Shown piece by piece: positions 19,699 through 27,895 of a stretch of 64,000 nt of DNA. A program made the position numbers and the translations under genes. Location: NCBI RefSeq assembly GCF_900188315.1, contig NZ_LT897781.1, positions 3,224,001-3,288,000 on the forward strand. Reading direction: 5' to 3'. The notes under the pieces are model-generated. The model saw only the letters and a program-made list of their open reading frames with translations. It had not been told where the DNA came from and did no database searches. Position 1 is the first letter of the stretch, and each line of letters begins with the position of its first letter. This DNA is from Marinobacter sp. es.042. Lineage in GTDB: Bacteria; Pseudomonadota; Gammaproteobacteria; Pseudomonadales; Oleiphilaceae.

Positions 19699-20745
19699 AT
19701 GAGACACGGTGATATTTCCAGCAGCAACGATACCGTCGGCGTGGCGGTGGTGAACTACAAGATGCCGCGGCTGCATACCAAAGCCGAGGTGTTGGACAAC
19801 GCCCGCAACATCGCTGACATGATCAAGGGTATGAAAGTCGGCCTGCCGGGCATGGACCTGGTGGTGTTCCCGGAATACAGCACCATGGGCATCATGTACG
19901 ACAACGAGGAAATGATGGAAACCGCGGCCACCGTGCCCGGTGACGAAACGGCCATCTTCTCCGCAGCCTGTCGTGAGGCGAACACCTGGGGCGTGTTTTC
20001 GCTCACCGGAGAACGACACGAGGATCACCCCAACAAGGCGCCGTACAACACCCTGGTTCTGATCAACAACGAGGGTGAGGTCGTTCAGAAATACCGCAAG
20101 TGTATCCCCTGGTGTCCGATCGAGGGATGGTATCCGGGTGACACCACCTACGTCACCGAGGGTCCAAAGGGCATGAAGATCAGCCTGATCATCTGCGACG
20201 ACGGCAACTATCCCGAGATCTGGCGGGACTGCGCCATGAAGGGGGCGGAGTTGATTGTTCGCTGTCAGGGCTACATGTACCCGGCCAAGGAACAGCAGGT
20301 GATGATGGCCAAGAGCATGGCCTGGGCCAACAACTGTTACGTTGCGGTGGCCAACGCCGCCGGATTTGACGGCGTGTATTCCTACTTCGGCCACTCCGCG
20401 ATCATCGGCTTCGATGGCCGTACCCTCGGGGAATGCGGGGAGGAAGACATGGGCATTCAGTATGCCCAGCTGTCCGTGAGCCAGATCCGTGATGCCCGTG
20501 CGAACGACCAGTCCCAGAATCACCTGTTCAAGCTGTTGCACCGGGGCTACACCGGTGTGCATGCCTCCGGGGACGGCGACAAGGGCGTGGCCGACTGTCC
20601 GTTCGAGTTCTACCGTACCTGGGTAATGGACGCCCAGAAGGCGCAGGAAAATGTGGAGGCCATGACCCGGAAGACGGTAGGTACCGCTGAGTGCCCGGTG
20701 GGCGAGCTGCCGTTCGACGGCAAGGAAAAATCCGCAGGGGCCTAA
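19699..20745 (+). CDS. amiE: Aliphatic amidase AmiE
   Basis: The 348-residue enzyme hydrolyses short aliphatic amides such as acetamide and propionamide to the acid and ammonia. The nitrilase-superfamily triad is at E59 (VVFPEYS), K134 (KYRK) and C166 ([10 protein letters not shown]), the same numbers as in Pseudomonas aeruginosa AmiE, and the N-terminus [20 protein letters not shown] is essentially that of the Pseudomonas enzyme. The length is normal and GAGGAG precedes the ATG. In Pseudomonas amiE is controlled by AmiC/AmiR antitermination; neither gene is present here, and the gene sits inside the importer operon. Confidence 0.97.
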   Translation: MRHGDISSSNDTVGVAVVNYKMPRLHTKAEVLDNARNIADMIKGMKVGLPGMDLVVFPEYSTMGIMYDNEEMMETAATVPGDETAIFSAACREANTWGVFSLTGERHEDHPNKAPYNTLVLINNEGEVVQKYRKCIPWCPIEGWYPGDTTYVTEGPKGMKISLIICDDGNYPEIWRDCAMKGAELIVRCQGYMYPAKEQQVMMAKSMAWANNCYVAVANAAGFDGVYSYFGHSAIIGFDGRTLGECGEEDMGIQYAQLSVSQIRDARANDQSQNHLFKLLHRGYTGVHASGDGDKGVADCPFEFYRTWVMDAQKAQENVEAMTRKTVGTAECPVGELPFDGKEKSAGA

Positions 20746-20760
20746 GCCCGGGAGGCGTTC

Positions 20761-21804
20761 ATGCCGTTTATCAACGAACGGCTGGAAGCCAATCGGGAAA
20801 CCATTGAAAAGAACCGGGCCGCCTCAGGCCCGGTTCGTGCTTCCCGGTTCCGCTTCGAGCCCGAGGCCGTGATGGCCAGACTGCGAGAAAATATCGTCGG
20901 CCAGGATGAGGCCCTGGCCGCCATGGAATCCATGCTGGTGCGGGTGAAAGCCGATATCGGCGAGGACAACCGGCCGCTGGCGGTGCACCTGTTCCTGGGT
21001 CCTACCGGCGTTGGCAAAACCGAAACAGTGCGCCTCATTGCCGAAGCGATCCACGGTAATCGCGATGGCCTGTGCCGTATCGACATGAACACCCTGGCCC
21101 AGGAGCATTACGCCGCAGCCCTGACGGGTGCACCGCCGGGCTACGTGGGCAGTAAGGAAGGCCACAGCCTGTTCGATCTGGACAAGGTACAGGGCTCGTT
21201 CAGCAAACCCGGCATTGTGTTGTTTGATGAAATCGAGAAAGCCAGCAAGGAAGTGGTGCGCACGCTGCTGAACGTGCTGGACACCGGTCGGCTGGTGTTT
21301 CCCTCCGGCAACCGGGAGATCGACTTCCGCAACACCCTGATCTTCATGACCAGCAACGCCGGTGCGCTGGAGGCGGAGACGTATGAGCAGAGCTACCAGC
21401 GGGGCTGGCGTCGCTGGCTCGGTTTATCACCCGGCAACGGCGAGGCCATTCGCGATACCGCTCTGCGCCGGCACTTTGACCCGGAATTCCTCAACCGGAT
21501 TGATCAGATCCTCACCTTCAACCGACTTACCGACAACTGGCTGGAAGCCCTGCTGGACATTGAGCTGGCGGGCCTCAATCGCCGGTTGTCTAAAAAGCAC
21601 GCCGAGCTGTCGCTGACGCCGGAGCTGCGAGAAGAGCTGTGCCGTGGCTACGACGCTCGCTATGGCGCCCGGGAACTGCTGCGGGCTTTTCGCCAGCGGC
21701 TGGAACCCGCCGTTGCCCGGGCGTTGCTGGCGCATCCGGACTGTCGCCGGTTTGAAGCCAGCGTACAGGGCAGGAAGGTCACGGTGCACCAATACGTCGA
21801 ATGA
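20761..21804 (+). CDS. amiB: AAA+ chaperone-like ATPase AmiB of the amidase operon
   Basis: The 347-residue ClpB/ClpX-like AAA+ protein has Walker A GPTGVGKT at 80-87, Walker B IVLFDEIEK near 152-160, a FMTSNAGALE sensor segment and a C-terminal small domain (YDARYGARELLRAFRQRLEP). It lacks a ClpB N-domain and second ATPase ring. Its place directly after amiE matches amiEB of Pseudomonas, where AmiB is thought to be a chaperone-type ATPase, possibly for amidase assembly. GGGAGG precedes the ATG by a normal distance. Confidence 0.85.
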   Translation: MPFINERLEANRETIEKNRAASGPVRASRFRFEPEAVMARLRENIVGQDEALAAMESMLVRVKADIGEDNRPLAVHLFLGPTGVGKTETVRLIAEAIHGNRDGLCRIDMNTLAQEHYAAALTGAPPGYVGSKEGHSLFDLDKVQGSFSKPGIVLFDEIEKASKEVVRTLLNVLDTGRLVFPSGNREIDFRNTLIFMTSNAGALEAETYEQSYQRGWRRWLGLSPGNGEAIRDTALRRHFDPEFLNRIDQILTFNRLTDNWLEALLDIELAGLNRRLSKKHAELSLTPELREELCRGYDARYGARELLRAFRQRLEPAVARALLAHPDCRRFEASVQGRKVTVHQYVE

Positions 21805-21905
21805 CGTAGGCACCGGGGGCATTTCGCGAATACCTCACAGGGACGGGATTTCGGATAGTAAAGCCGTTACCTAATCGTGCAAGCCAACACCAAGGAGCGC
21901 CCGTT

Positions 21906-23138
21906 ATGGCTGAAACCATTATCAAGATTGATCTGAACAAGTCGGCCTATGAGAACGACAAAATCCACAACCGCTGGCACCCGGATATTCCGCTGGTGGC
22001 CACCGTCAAGCCTGGCGACGATTTCATCGTCGAGTGTTATGACTGGACCGGCGGCCAGATCAAGAACGACGACAGCGCCGACGACGTGCGCGATGTCGAT
22101 CTCAGCCAGGTGCACTTCCTGTCGGGACCGATCGGGGTCGAGGGCGCTGAGCCGGGCGACCTGCTGGAAGTCGACATCCTCGACATCGGCACCTTCGAAG
22201 AGAGCCAGTGGGGCTTTAACGGGTTCTTCTCCAAGCAGAATGGCGGTGGCTTCCTGACCGAACACTTCCCCGAGGCCCAGAAATCAATCTGGGACTTCAA
22301 CGGCATGTTCACCAAATCCCGCCACATTCCCAACGTGGAATTTGCCGGCCTGATTCACCCGGGCCTGATCGGCTGTCTGCCCTCCAAAGAATTGCTGGAC
22401 ACCTGGAACAAGCGTGAGGCCGGACTGGTCGCGACCGATCCGGAGCGGGTGCCGGAACTGGCAACACTGCCCAACGGTGAGACCGCCCATATGGGCCAGA
22501 TGACCGGCGACGCGGCCAAAGCTGCCGGCGCCGAAGCCGCGCGTACCGTGCCGCCACGGGAACACGGTGGCAACTGTGACATCAAGGATCTGTCCCGTGG
22601 CTCCAAGGTGTATTTCCCGGTTTACGTGGACGGGGCCGGCCTCTCCGTAGGCGACCTTCATTTCAGCCAGGGCGACGGTGAAATCACCTTCTGTGGCGCC
22701 ATCGAAATGGCCGGTTGGATTCACCTGCGGGTAAACCTGATCAAGGACGGCATGAAGAAGTACGGCATCAAGAATCCGGTGTTCAAGCCCAGCCCGATCA
22801 AGCCCCGTTACGACGACTATGTAATCTTCGAAGGCATCTCCGTAGACGAAGACGGCGGCCAGCATTACCTGGACGTGCATGTGGCTTATCGTCAGGCGTG
22901 TCTGAACGCCATCGAATACATGACCAAGTTCGGTTACACCGAGGCTCAGGCCTACGCGATTCTGGGTTGTGCGCCGGTGGAAGGCCACATCAGTGGCGTG
23001 GTGGATATCCCGAACGCCTGCGCCACGCTCTGGTTGCCGACGGGCATCTTCGACTTCGACATCAACCCCTCGGCTGATGGTCCGCAGAAGAAAGTCAGCG
23101 GGGGCATGGACGTACCGCTGTCGAAAGATAAGGAGTAA
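21906..23138 (+). CDS. fmdA: Formamidase / acetamidase family protein FmdA
   Basis: This 410-residue cytoplasmic enzyme belongs to the acetamidase/formamidase family and most resembles FmdA formamidase, which converts formamide to formate and ammonia. Diagnostic stretches are HNRWHPDIPLVATVKPGDDF, YDWTGGQIKNDDSADDVRDV, GPIGVEGAEPGDLL, PPREHGGNCDIKDLSRGS and the VGDLHFSQGDGEITFCGAIE zinc-site region. AAGGAG lies before the ATG. It follows amiB after 101 bases, so a separate promoter is possible. Together with AmiE it gives the cell two unrelated amide hydrolases in one locus. Confidence 0.94.
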   Translation: MAETIIKIDLNKSAYENDKIHNRWHPDIPLVATVKPGDDFIVECYDWTGGQIKNDDSADDVRDVDLSQVHFLSGPIGVEGAEPGDLLEVDILDIGTFEESQWGFNGFFSKQNGGGFLTEHFPEAQKSIWDFNGMFTKSRHIPNVEFAGLIHPGLIGCLPSKELLDTWNKREAGLVATDPERVPELATLPNGETAHMGQMTGDAAKAAGAEAARTVPPREHGGNCDIKDLSRGSKVYFPVYVDGAGLSVGDLHFSQGDGEITFCGAIEMAGWIHLRVNLIKDGMKKYGIKNPVFKPSPIKPRYDDYVIFEGISVDEDGGQHYLDVHVAYRQACLNAIEYMTKFGYTEAQAYAILGCAPVEGHISGVVDIPNACATLWLPTGIFDFDINPSADGPQKKVSGGMDVPLSKDKE

Positions 23139-23143
23139 TCGCC

Positions 23144-23497
23144 ATGCCCGTGTATGACTACAAGTGCCGTGAACATGGCCTCTTTCACACACTGGCCACC
23201 ATGGAGGATGCGGCCAAGCCGGCGCAATGCCCCACCTGCAAGGCCATGTCGCCGCGGGTGATCGTATTGCCATCCCACATTGCCGCCATGGACCCGGCCA
23301 AAAGGGCGGCCGAGGACCGGAACGAGCGGTCCCGGCATGAGCCGGTGTTTTCCACCGCAGACCGAAGGGCGAATGATAAGGAGCACAGTCGCGCCTGCGG
23401 CTGTGGCTCCCCGAAACCCGGCAAGTCCATGCTGTTCTACACCGCTGATGGGAAGAAGATGTTTCCCTCCATGCGGCCCTGGATGATCAGCCACTGA
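23144..23497 (+). CDS. fmdB: FmdB zinc-ribbon protein
   Basis: The 117-residue protein begins MPVYDYKCREHG and has a CPTC pair at about residues 27-30, the zinc-ribbon arrangement of the FmdB family. A second cysteine cluster (ACGCG, about residues 84-88) lies in the basic, hydrophilic remainder. In Methylophilus the homologue lies directly after fmdA and was described as a putative regulatory protein. Here it begins five bases after the fmdA stop with AAGGAG overlapping that stop, so the pair is surely co-expressed. Its biochemical role is not established. Confidence 0.9.
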   Translation: MPVYDYKCREHGLFHTLATMEDAAKPAQCPTCKAMSPRVIVLPSHIAAMDPAKRAAEDRNERSRHEPVFSTADRRANDKEHSRACGCGSPKPGKSMLFYTADGKKMFPSMRPWMISH

Positions 23498-23525
23498 TTG
23501 GCTGAGTTGAGACTGTCACGTGTTT

Positions 23526-23549
23526 GGCCCCCTCTCCGGGGCCTTTTTT
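23526..23549 (+). terminator. Rho-independent terminator after fmdB
   Basis: GGCCCC (23526-23531) pairs with GGGGCC (23538-23543) around CTCTCC, followed by six T. It lies 28 bases after fmdB and closes the amide operon before the nrd promoter. Confidence 0.85.
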
Positions 23550-23560
23550 ATTGCTTCAGG

Positions 23561-23589
23561 TTGTCCCTTCCGAATATCGTGTATATAGT
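23561..23589 (+). promoter_or_regulatory. Predicted sigma-70 promoter of nrdAB
   Basis: TTGTCC (23561-23566) and TATAGT (23584-23589) are separated by 17 bases and match four and five of six consensus positions. Transcription would start near 23596, giving a 5' leader of about 365 nt that contains the cobalamin riboswitch. Confidence 0.6.
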
Positions 23590-23623
23590 GTTTCTATCCT
23601 TGGTCAAATACCAGATGTAGTGA
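23576..23623 (+). promoter_or_regulatory. Tandem NrdR boxes upstream of nrdAB
   Basis: Two 16-base sites, ATCGTGTATATAGTGT (23576-23591) and ATACCAGATGTAGTGA (23608-23623), resemble the NrdR consensus acaCwAtATaTwGtgt, each best in its right half. Their starts are 32 bases apart, about three helical turns, the usual NrdR arrangement. The first overlaps the predicted -10, as expected for repression of ribonucleotide reductase when dATP is high. Confidence 0.65.
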
Positions 23624-23668
23624 TCAGTGCGTAACCAACTCGGTCAACGTGTGATCATCTCAGCCATT

Positions 23669-23816
23669 CTGGTATCGGGAATCCGGTGAGACTCCGGAAC
23701 TGACGCGCAGCGGTATTGGGGAACAAGCGTGGCATCAAGACACTGGCGAAAGCCGGGAAGTCGCCACACGAGGCCGAATCGAACGATTCACGCCCCTGAG
23801 TCCGAAGACCTGCCAG
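23669..23816 (+). promoter_or_regulatory. Cobalamin (B12) riboswitch in the nrdA leader
   Basis: The core is bounded by a closing stem CTGGTA (23669-23674) with TGCCAG (23811-23816). Conserved parts occur in order: GGGAATCCGGTGAGACTCCGG (23677-23697, two arms of one stem), then CTGACGCGCAGCGGTA, GAAAGCCGGGAAG, and the B12 box AGTCCGAAGACCTGCC at 23799-23814. This is the AdoCbl riboswitch plan. Binding of adenosylcobalamin would be expected to lower expression of nrdAB, the class Ia reductase, when a B12-dependent class II enzyme could substitute. That alternative enzyme is not in this window. Confidence 0.92.
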
Positions 23817-23823
23817 GGATGAA

Positions 23824-23839
23824 GGAGCCTTACGGCTCC
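23824..23839 (+). promoter_or_regulatory. Hairpin downstream of the riboswitch (possible expression platform)
   Basis: GGAGCC-TTAC-GGCTCC forms a 6-bp stem eight bases after the aptamer. It is not followed by a T-run, so control by transcription termination at this hairpin is unlikely. About 120 bases separate it from the nrdA ribosome binding site (CAGGAGAAC, 23947-23955), so translational control needs longer-range pairing that I could not identify. Confidence 0.4.
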
Positions 23840-23960
23840 CAACTGCACCTTCGCGACCCAGGGTGAGCAGACCGGTTATGCCCAGCCATTCCCATGGTGA
23901 GGTGTGCCCCTGCGTACGCGATGGTGAAAGGAACTCAACGCGTATTCAGGAGAACATTGC

Positions 23961-26726
23961 ATGTCTGCCTCAGCCCTGGTCGAACCCCGGCCAACCTCGC
24001 ACACCGATACCGAATCCCTTCAGGTCATCAAGCGCAACGGCACGCTTGTCGGCTTCGACCCCTCGAAGATCAGCATCGCCGTAACCAAAGCCTTCCTCGC
24101 TGTTGAGGGCGACACCGCCGCCGGCTCCGCCCGTATCAACGACGCGGTACACCGGGTGACCGACCAGGTTATCCAGGCGATTGGCCGGCGCCTGAAGGCC
24201 GGCGGCAAGGTGCATATCGAAGACATCCAGGATCAGGTGGAACTGGCCTTGATGCGAGCCGAAGAACAGAAGGTGGCCCGCGCCTACGTTTTGTATCGGG
24301 AGGAGCATGCCCGCGAGCGCGCCCGCCATGCCCCGGTTGAGGCACACCCCCACCTGACGGTGAAAAAGACCAGTGGCGAGATTGCTCCGCTGGACCTGGG
24401 CTTGATGAAACTTCAGGTGGAGCAGGCCGCCACAGGTCTGGAGGGCATTGATGGCGATTCCCTGGTGGACGATGCCCTCACCAACCTGTACGACGGCATC
24501 GCCGAGGAAGACGTGCTGTCGGCCTTGATCATGACAGCCCGAAGCCGGATCGAAAGGGAACCGGATTACAGCGCCGTCACCGCCCGTCTACTGCTGGAAC
24601 AGCTGCGTTTGGAGAATGCCGCTGCTCTGGGCCTGCCCATCAGTCTGCCGTTGGCTGAGATTTATCCACAGGCCCTGAGTGCCTTTATCGAGGCGGGAAT
24701 CCGGTACGAACTGCTGGATGACGCTCTGGCCGCCTTTGATCTGGAGCGCCTCGGCGCTGCCCTGAAGCCGGAGCGGGACCTGCAATTCGGCTTCCTGGGC
24801 CTGCAAACCCTGTACGATCGTTACTTCCTGCACTGGAACAAAAGCCGCCTGGAATTGCCCCAGGTATTCTTAATGCGCGTCGCCATGGGCCTGGCCCTGC
24901 GCGAAGACGATCCGAATGCCCGGGCCATTGAGTTCTACAACCTGTTGTCGTCGTTTGACTACATGGCGTCCACACCCACGCTGTTCAACAGCGGTACCCG
25001 CCATTCTCAGCTGTCGTCCTGTTATCTGACGACGGTAGGCGACGATCTTGAAGACATCTATGGCGCCATCCGCGATAACGCCATGCTTTCGAAATGGGCT
25101 GGCGGTCTGGGTAACGACTGGACGCCAGTCCGTGCGCTGGGCTCCCACATCAAGGGTACCAACGGCCAGAGCCAGGGCGTGGTGCCCTTCCTGAAAGTAG
25201 TCAACGACACCGCCGTGGCGGTCAACCAGGGTGGCAAGCGTAAAGGCGCAGTGTGTGCCTACCTGGAAAGCTGGCACCTGGACATTGAAGAGTTCCTGGA
25301 ACTGCGCAAGAACACCGGTGACGAACGTCGCCGCACCCACGATATGAACACCGCCAATTGGGTGCCCGACCTGCTGATCGAGCGCATGCGCGAAGATCGG
25401 GACTGGACGCTGTTCTCTCCCAGCGATGCGCCGGATCTGCACGACCTGTATGGCAACGCCTTCCGTGAACGCTACGAGCATTACGAAGCCCTGGCAGAGC
25501 AGGGCAAAATCAAACTGTTCAAGAAAATCCCGGCCAAGCAACTCTGGCGCAAGATGCTCACCGTGTTGTTCGAAACCGGGCACCCCTGGATCACCTTCAA
25601 GGACCCGTGTAACCTGCGCTCCCCCCAACAGCACCGCGGTGTGGTGCACAGCTCCAACCTGTGCACGGAAATAACCCTGAACACCAGCGCGGACGAAATT
25701 GCCGTATGCAACCTCGGTTCCGTGAACCTGGCGGCCCACATTGCCAACGGTGAGCTGGACGTGCAGCGCCTGGAACAGACGGTAAACACCGCCGTGCGCA
25801 TGCTCGATAACGTTATCGACATTAACTACTACGCCGTGCCCCAGGCCCGCAACTCCAACTTCAAGCATCGACCGGTTGGTCTTGGCCTCATGGGTTTCCA
25901 GGACGCGCTCTATCAACTGGGCCTGCCGTATTCCAGCCCGGAAGCGGTGGACTTTGCCGACGTTGCCATGGAGCAGCTCAGCTACTTCGCCATCCGTGCC
26001 TCCGCCACCTTGGCGGGTGAGCGAGGTGCCTACGAAAGCTATGAGGGCTCTCTTTGGCAGCAGGGCATCCTGCCGATTGACTCCATCAACCTGCTGAAGG
26101 AAAACCGCAGGGAAGGGGATCTGTCTGTAAACACCAGCGCCCGGCTGGACTGGTCGCCAATACGCGAACTGATCGCGAAAAACGGCATGCGTAACAGCAA
26201 CGTCATGGCGATTGCTCCTACTGCCACAATTTCCAACATCGTCGGCGTGTCCCAGTCCATTGAGCCTGCGTACCAGAACCTGTTTGTGAAATCGAACCTC
26301 TCCGGCGAGTTCACCGTGGTCAATCCATCCCTCGTTCGTGACCTCAAGGCCGAAGGTCTGTGGGACAACGTGATGGTGAATGACCTCAAATACTTTGACG
26401 GTAGCGTGCAGCAGATCGACCGTATCCCGGCGGTACTCAAAGCCCGTTACGCCACCGCCTTCGAGATCGATGCGAGATGGCTGGTGGAGGCCGCCGCCCG
26501 TCGCCAGAAATGGCTCGACCAGGCCCAGAGCCTCAACCTGTATATGGCTGAGCCCAGCGGCAAAAAGCTGGATGCGCTGTACCAGCTGGCCTGGGAACGT
26601 GGCCTGAAAACCACCTATTACCTGCGGTCCCTGGGCGCCACCGGTGCCGAAAAAACGGCCCCGGTCGCAGCGCCGCAGCCCCAGGTATGCAGCATCGACG
26701 ACCCCGACTGCGAAGCCTGTCAGTAA
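23961..26726 (+). CDS. nrdA: Class Ia ribonucleoside-diphosphate reductase, alpha subunit
   Basis: The 921-residue large subunit reduces ribonucleoside diphosphates to deoxy forms. It has two N-terminal ATP-cone domains (about 20-115, with VIKRNGTLVGFDPSKISIAV, and about 130-215, more divergent) as in the Pseudomonas-type NrdA, which makes it longer than the E. coli protein (761). Catalytic cysteines appear in SSCYL, NLCTEI and AVCNLGSVNL. The C-terminal tail ends DCEACQ, giving a CxxC pair for thioredoxin exchange. A good site, CAGGAGAAC, precedes the ATG. Expression is probably set by NrdR boxes and a B12 riboswitch upstream. Confidence 0.96.
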   Translation: MSASALVEPRPTSHTDTESLQVIKRNGTLVGFDPSKISIAVTKAFLAVEGDTAAGSARINDAVHRVTDQVIQAIGRRLKAGGKVHIEDIQDQVELALMRAEEQKVARAYVLYREEHARERARHAPVEAHPHLTVKKTSGEIAPLDLGLMKLQVEQAATGLEGIDGDSLVDDALTNLYDGIAEEDVLSALIMTARSRIEREPDYSAVTARLLLEQLRLENAAALGLPISLPLAEIYPQALSAFIEAGIRYELLDDALAAFDLERLGAALKPERDLQFGFLGLQTLYDRYFLHWNKSRLELPQVFLMRVAMGLALREDDPNARAIEFYNLLSSFDYMASTPTLFNSGTRHSQLSSCYLTTVGDDLEDIYGAIRDNAMLSKWAGGLGNDWTPVRALGSHIKGTNGQSQGVVPFLKVVNDTAVAVNQGGKRKGAVCAYLESWHLDIEEFLELRKNTGDERRRTHDMNTANWVPDLLIERMREDRDWTLFSPSDAPDLHDLYGNAFRERYEHYEALAEQGKIKLFKKIPAKQLWRKMLTVLFETGHPWITFKDPCNLRSPQQHRGVVHSSNLCTEITLNTSADEIAVCNLGSVNLAAHIANGELDVQRLEQTVNTAVRMLDNVIDINYYAVPQARNSNFKHRPVGLGLMGFQDALYQLGLPYSSPEAVDFADVAMEQLSYFAIRASATLAGERGAYESYEGSLWQQGILPIDSINLLKENRREGDLSVNTSARLDWSPIRELIAKNGMRNSNVMAIAPTATISNIVGVSQSIEPAYQNLFVKSNLSGEFTVVNPSLVRDLKAEGLWDNVMVNDLKYFDGSVQQIDRIPAVLKARYATAFEIDARWLVEAAARRQKWLDQAQSLNLYMAEPSGKKLDALYQLAWERGLKTTYYLRSLGATGAEKTAPVAAPQPQVCSIDDPDCEACQ

Positions 26727-26756
26727 CTGCTCACTTAACGATTGCGAGGCACAACC

Positions 26757-27815
26757 ATGCTTGATTGGGACGACGAACCAAAAACTGAAGCCAAAGTGGC
26801 GAATCCCGGCGCCCCGGCGCCGGTCAATGTTGACGACAAACGCGTCATCAACGGCGAAACCGACATCAACCAGCTGGCGCCATTCAAGTACCCCTGGGCC
26901 TGGGAGTATTTCATGAACGCCAACAAAAACCACTGGACCCCCCTGGACGTGAACATGGCCCAGGACGTTCACGACTACCACCACCGGCTGACCGCGCCGG
27001 AAAAACATGTGTACGAGAACGTATTGGCCTACCTCACCACTTCCGACATCCTCGCCATGCGCAACATCGGCCTGGCGGTGATGGAGAAGATGAGCGCACC
27101 GGAACTGCAGATTTACCAGGCCCGCCAGGTATACGAGGAAGCCATGCACACCTGGGCCTACCAGCACTGCATCGAAACCCTCAACTTGGACCAGAGCGAG
27201 ATCTACAACCGTTACCGCGTGGTGCCCGCCATCAACGGCAAGATCCAGATCGCCAATCGCCGGCTGGATGCGGCCATGCGCCCGGACATGAATCTTCGCA
27301 ACAAAGACGACCTGCAGGAATTCATCATGTCCTACCTGTTTTTCGCGGCGGTGTTCGAAGGCACCTGGTTCTACAACGGCTTCAGCCCCATCTTCGCCCT
27401 CCAGCGCCGGGGCCTGATGCGCGGCACCGGCGAGCAGCTGCAATACATCCTGCGGGACGAGGCCATGCACTTCTCATTCGGCCTGAAAGTGGTCAACCAG
27501 ATCGTGGAAGAGGAGAACATTACCTTTGATCCGAAGGCCGTGCGTGAGATGTGGGACGAATCCGAAGCCGCCGAGAAGGCCTATGCGGACTTCATCCTGC
27601 AGGACCCGATACTCGGCTACTCCGCCGAGTACCACAGCGAACAGTTCCGCTTCGTGGCCAATCGCCGTGCCAGAACGGTAGGTCTTGAAGAGCCGTTCCC
27701 CGGAGCAAAGAACGTCTCGCCCTGGCTGGATGAGCAGGCCACCCTGCGCAAGGAAAAGAACTTCTTTGAAACGCGGGTGATTGAATACCAGACGGGCGCG
27801 CAGCTGGAGTGGTAG
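26757..27815 (+). CDS. nrdB: Class Ia ribonucleoside-diphosphate reductase, beta subunit
   Basis: The 352-residue small subunit houses the di-iron tyrosyl radical cofactor. The two metal-binding EXXH motifs are visible as EAMH in VYEEAMHTWAYQHC, which also contains the candidate radical tyrosine four residues after the histidine, and DEAMHFSFG. I chose the ATG at 26757 (MLDWDDEPK), six bases after GCGAGGC, over an in-frame TTG at 26742. It starts 30 bases after nrdA. The C-terminus (VIEYQTGAQLEW) is the tail that binds NrdA. Confidence 0.96.
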   Translation: MLDWDDEPKTEAKVANPGAPAPVNVDDKRVINGETDINQLAPFKYPWAWEYFMNANKNHWTPLDVNMAQDVHDYHHRLTAPEKHVYENVLAYLTTSDILAMRNIGLAVMEKMSAPELQIYQARQVYEEAMHTWAYQHCIETLNLDQSEIYNRYRVVPAINGKIQIANRRLDAAMRPDMNLRNKDDLQEFIMSYLFFAAVFEGTWFYNGFSPIFALQRRGLMRGTGEQLQYILRDEAMHFSFGLKVVNQIVEEENITFDPKAVREMWDESEAAEKAYADFILQDPILGYSAEYHSEQFRFVANRRARTVGLEEPFPGAKNVSPWLDEQATLRKEKNFFETRVIEYQTGAQLEW

Positions 27816-27844
27816 GCCCGTCCGAGTGGCCGGAATTACAGTCA

Positions 27845-27895
27845 CAGCTGAACACTCTGATCAAAAGTTACCGATAACATGGAGTGTTTTAGCTG
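27845..27895. terminator. Imperfect hairpin between convergent nrdB and the GGDEF gene
   Basis: CAGCTGAACACTC (27845-27857) is nearly the reverse complement of GAGTGTTTTAGCTG (27882-27895), with one bulged base and a 24-base loop. It straddles the stop of the gene on the minus strand. It may end transcription in both directions, but the loop is long and the T-runs short. Confidence 0.35.

Noticed and set aside
23863..24106. Small open frames across the nrdA leader and start
   Set aside because: They overlap the riboswitch tail and the nrdA start in other frames and lack ribosome binding sites.
24870..27470. Minus-strand open frame of 866 codons covering nrdA and nrdB
   Set aside because: It spans two well-supported genes and the gap between them, has no ribosome binding site or recognisable domain, and arises from GC-rich codon use in the opposite strand.
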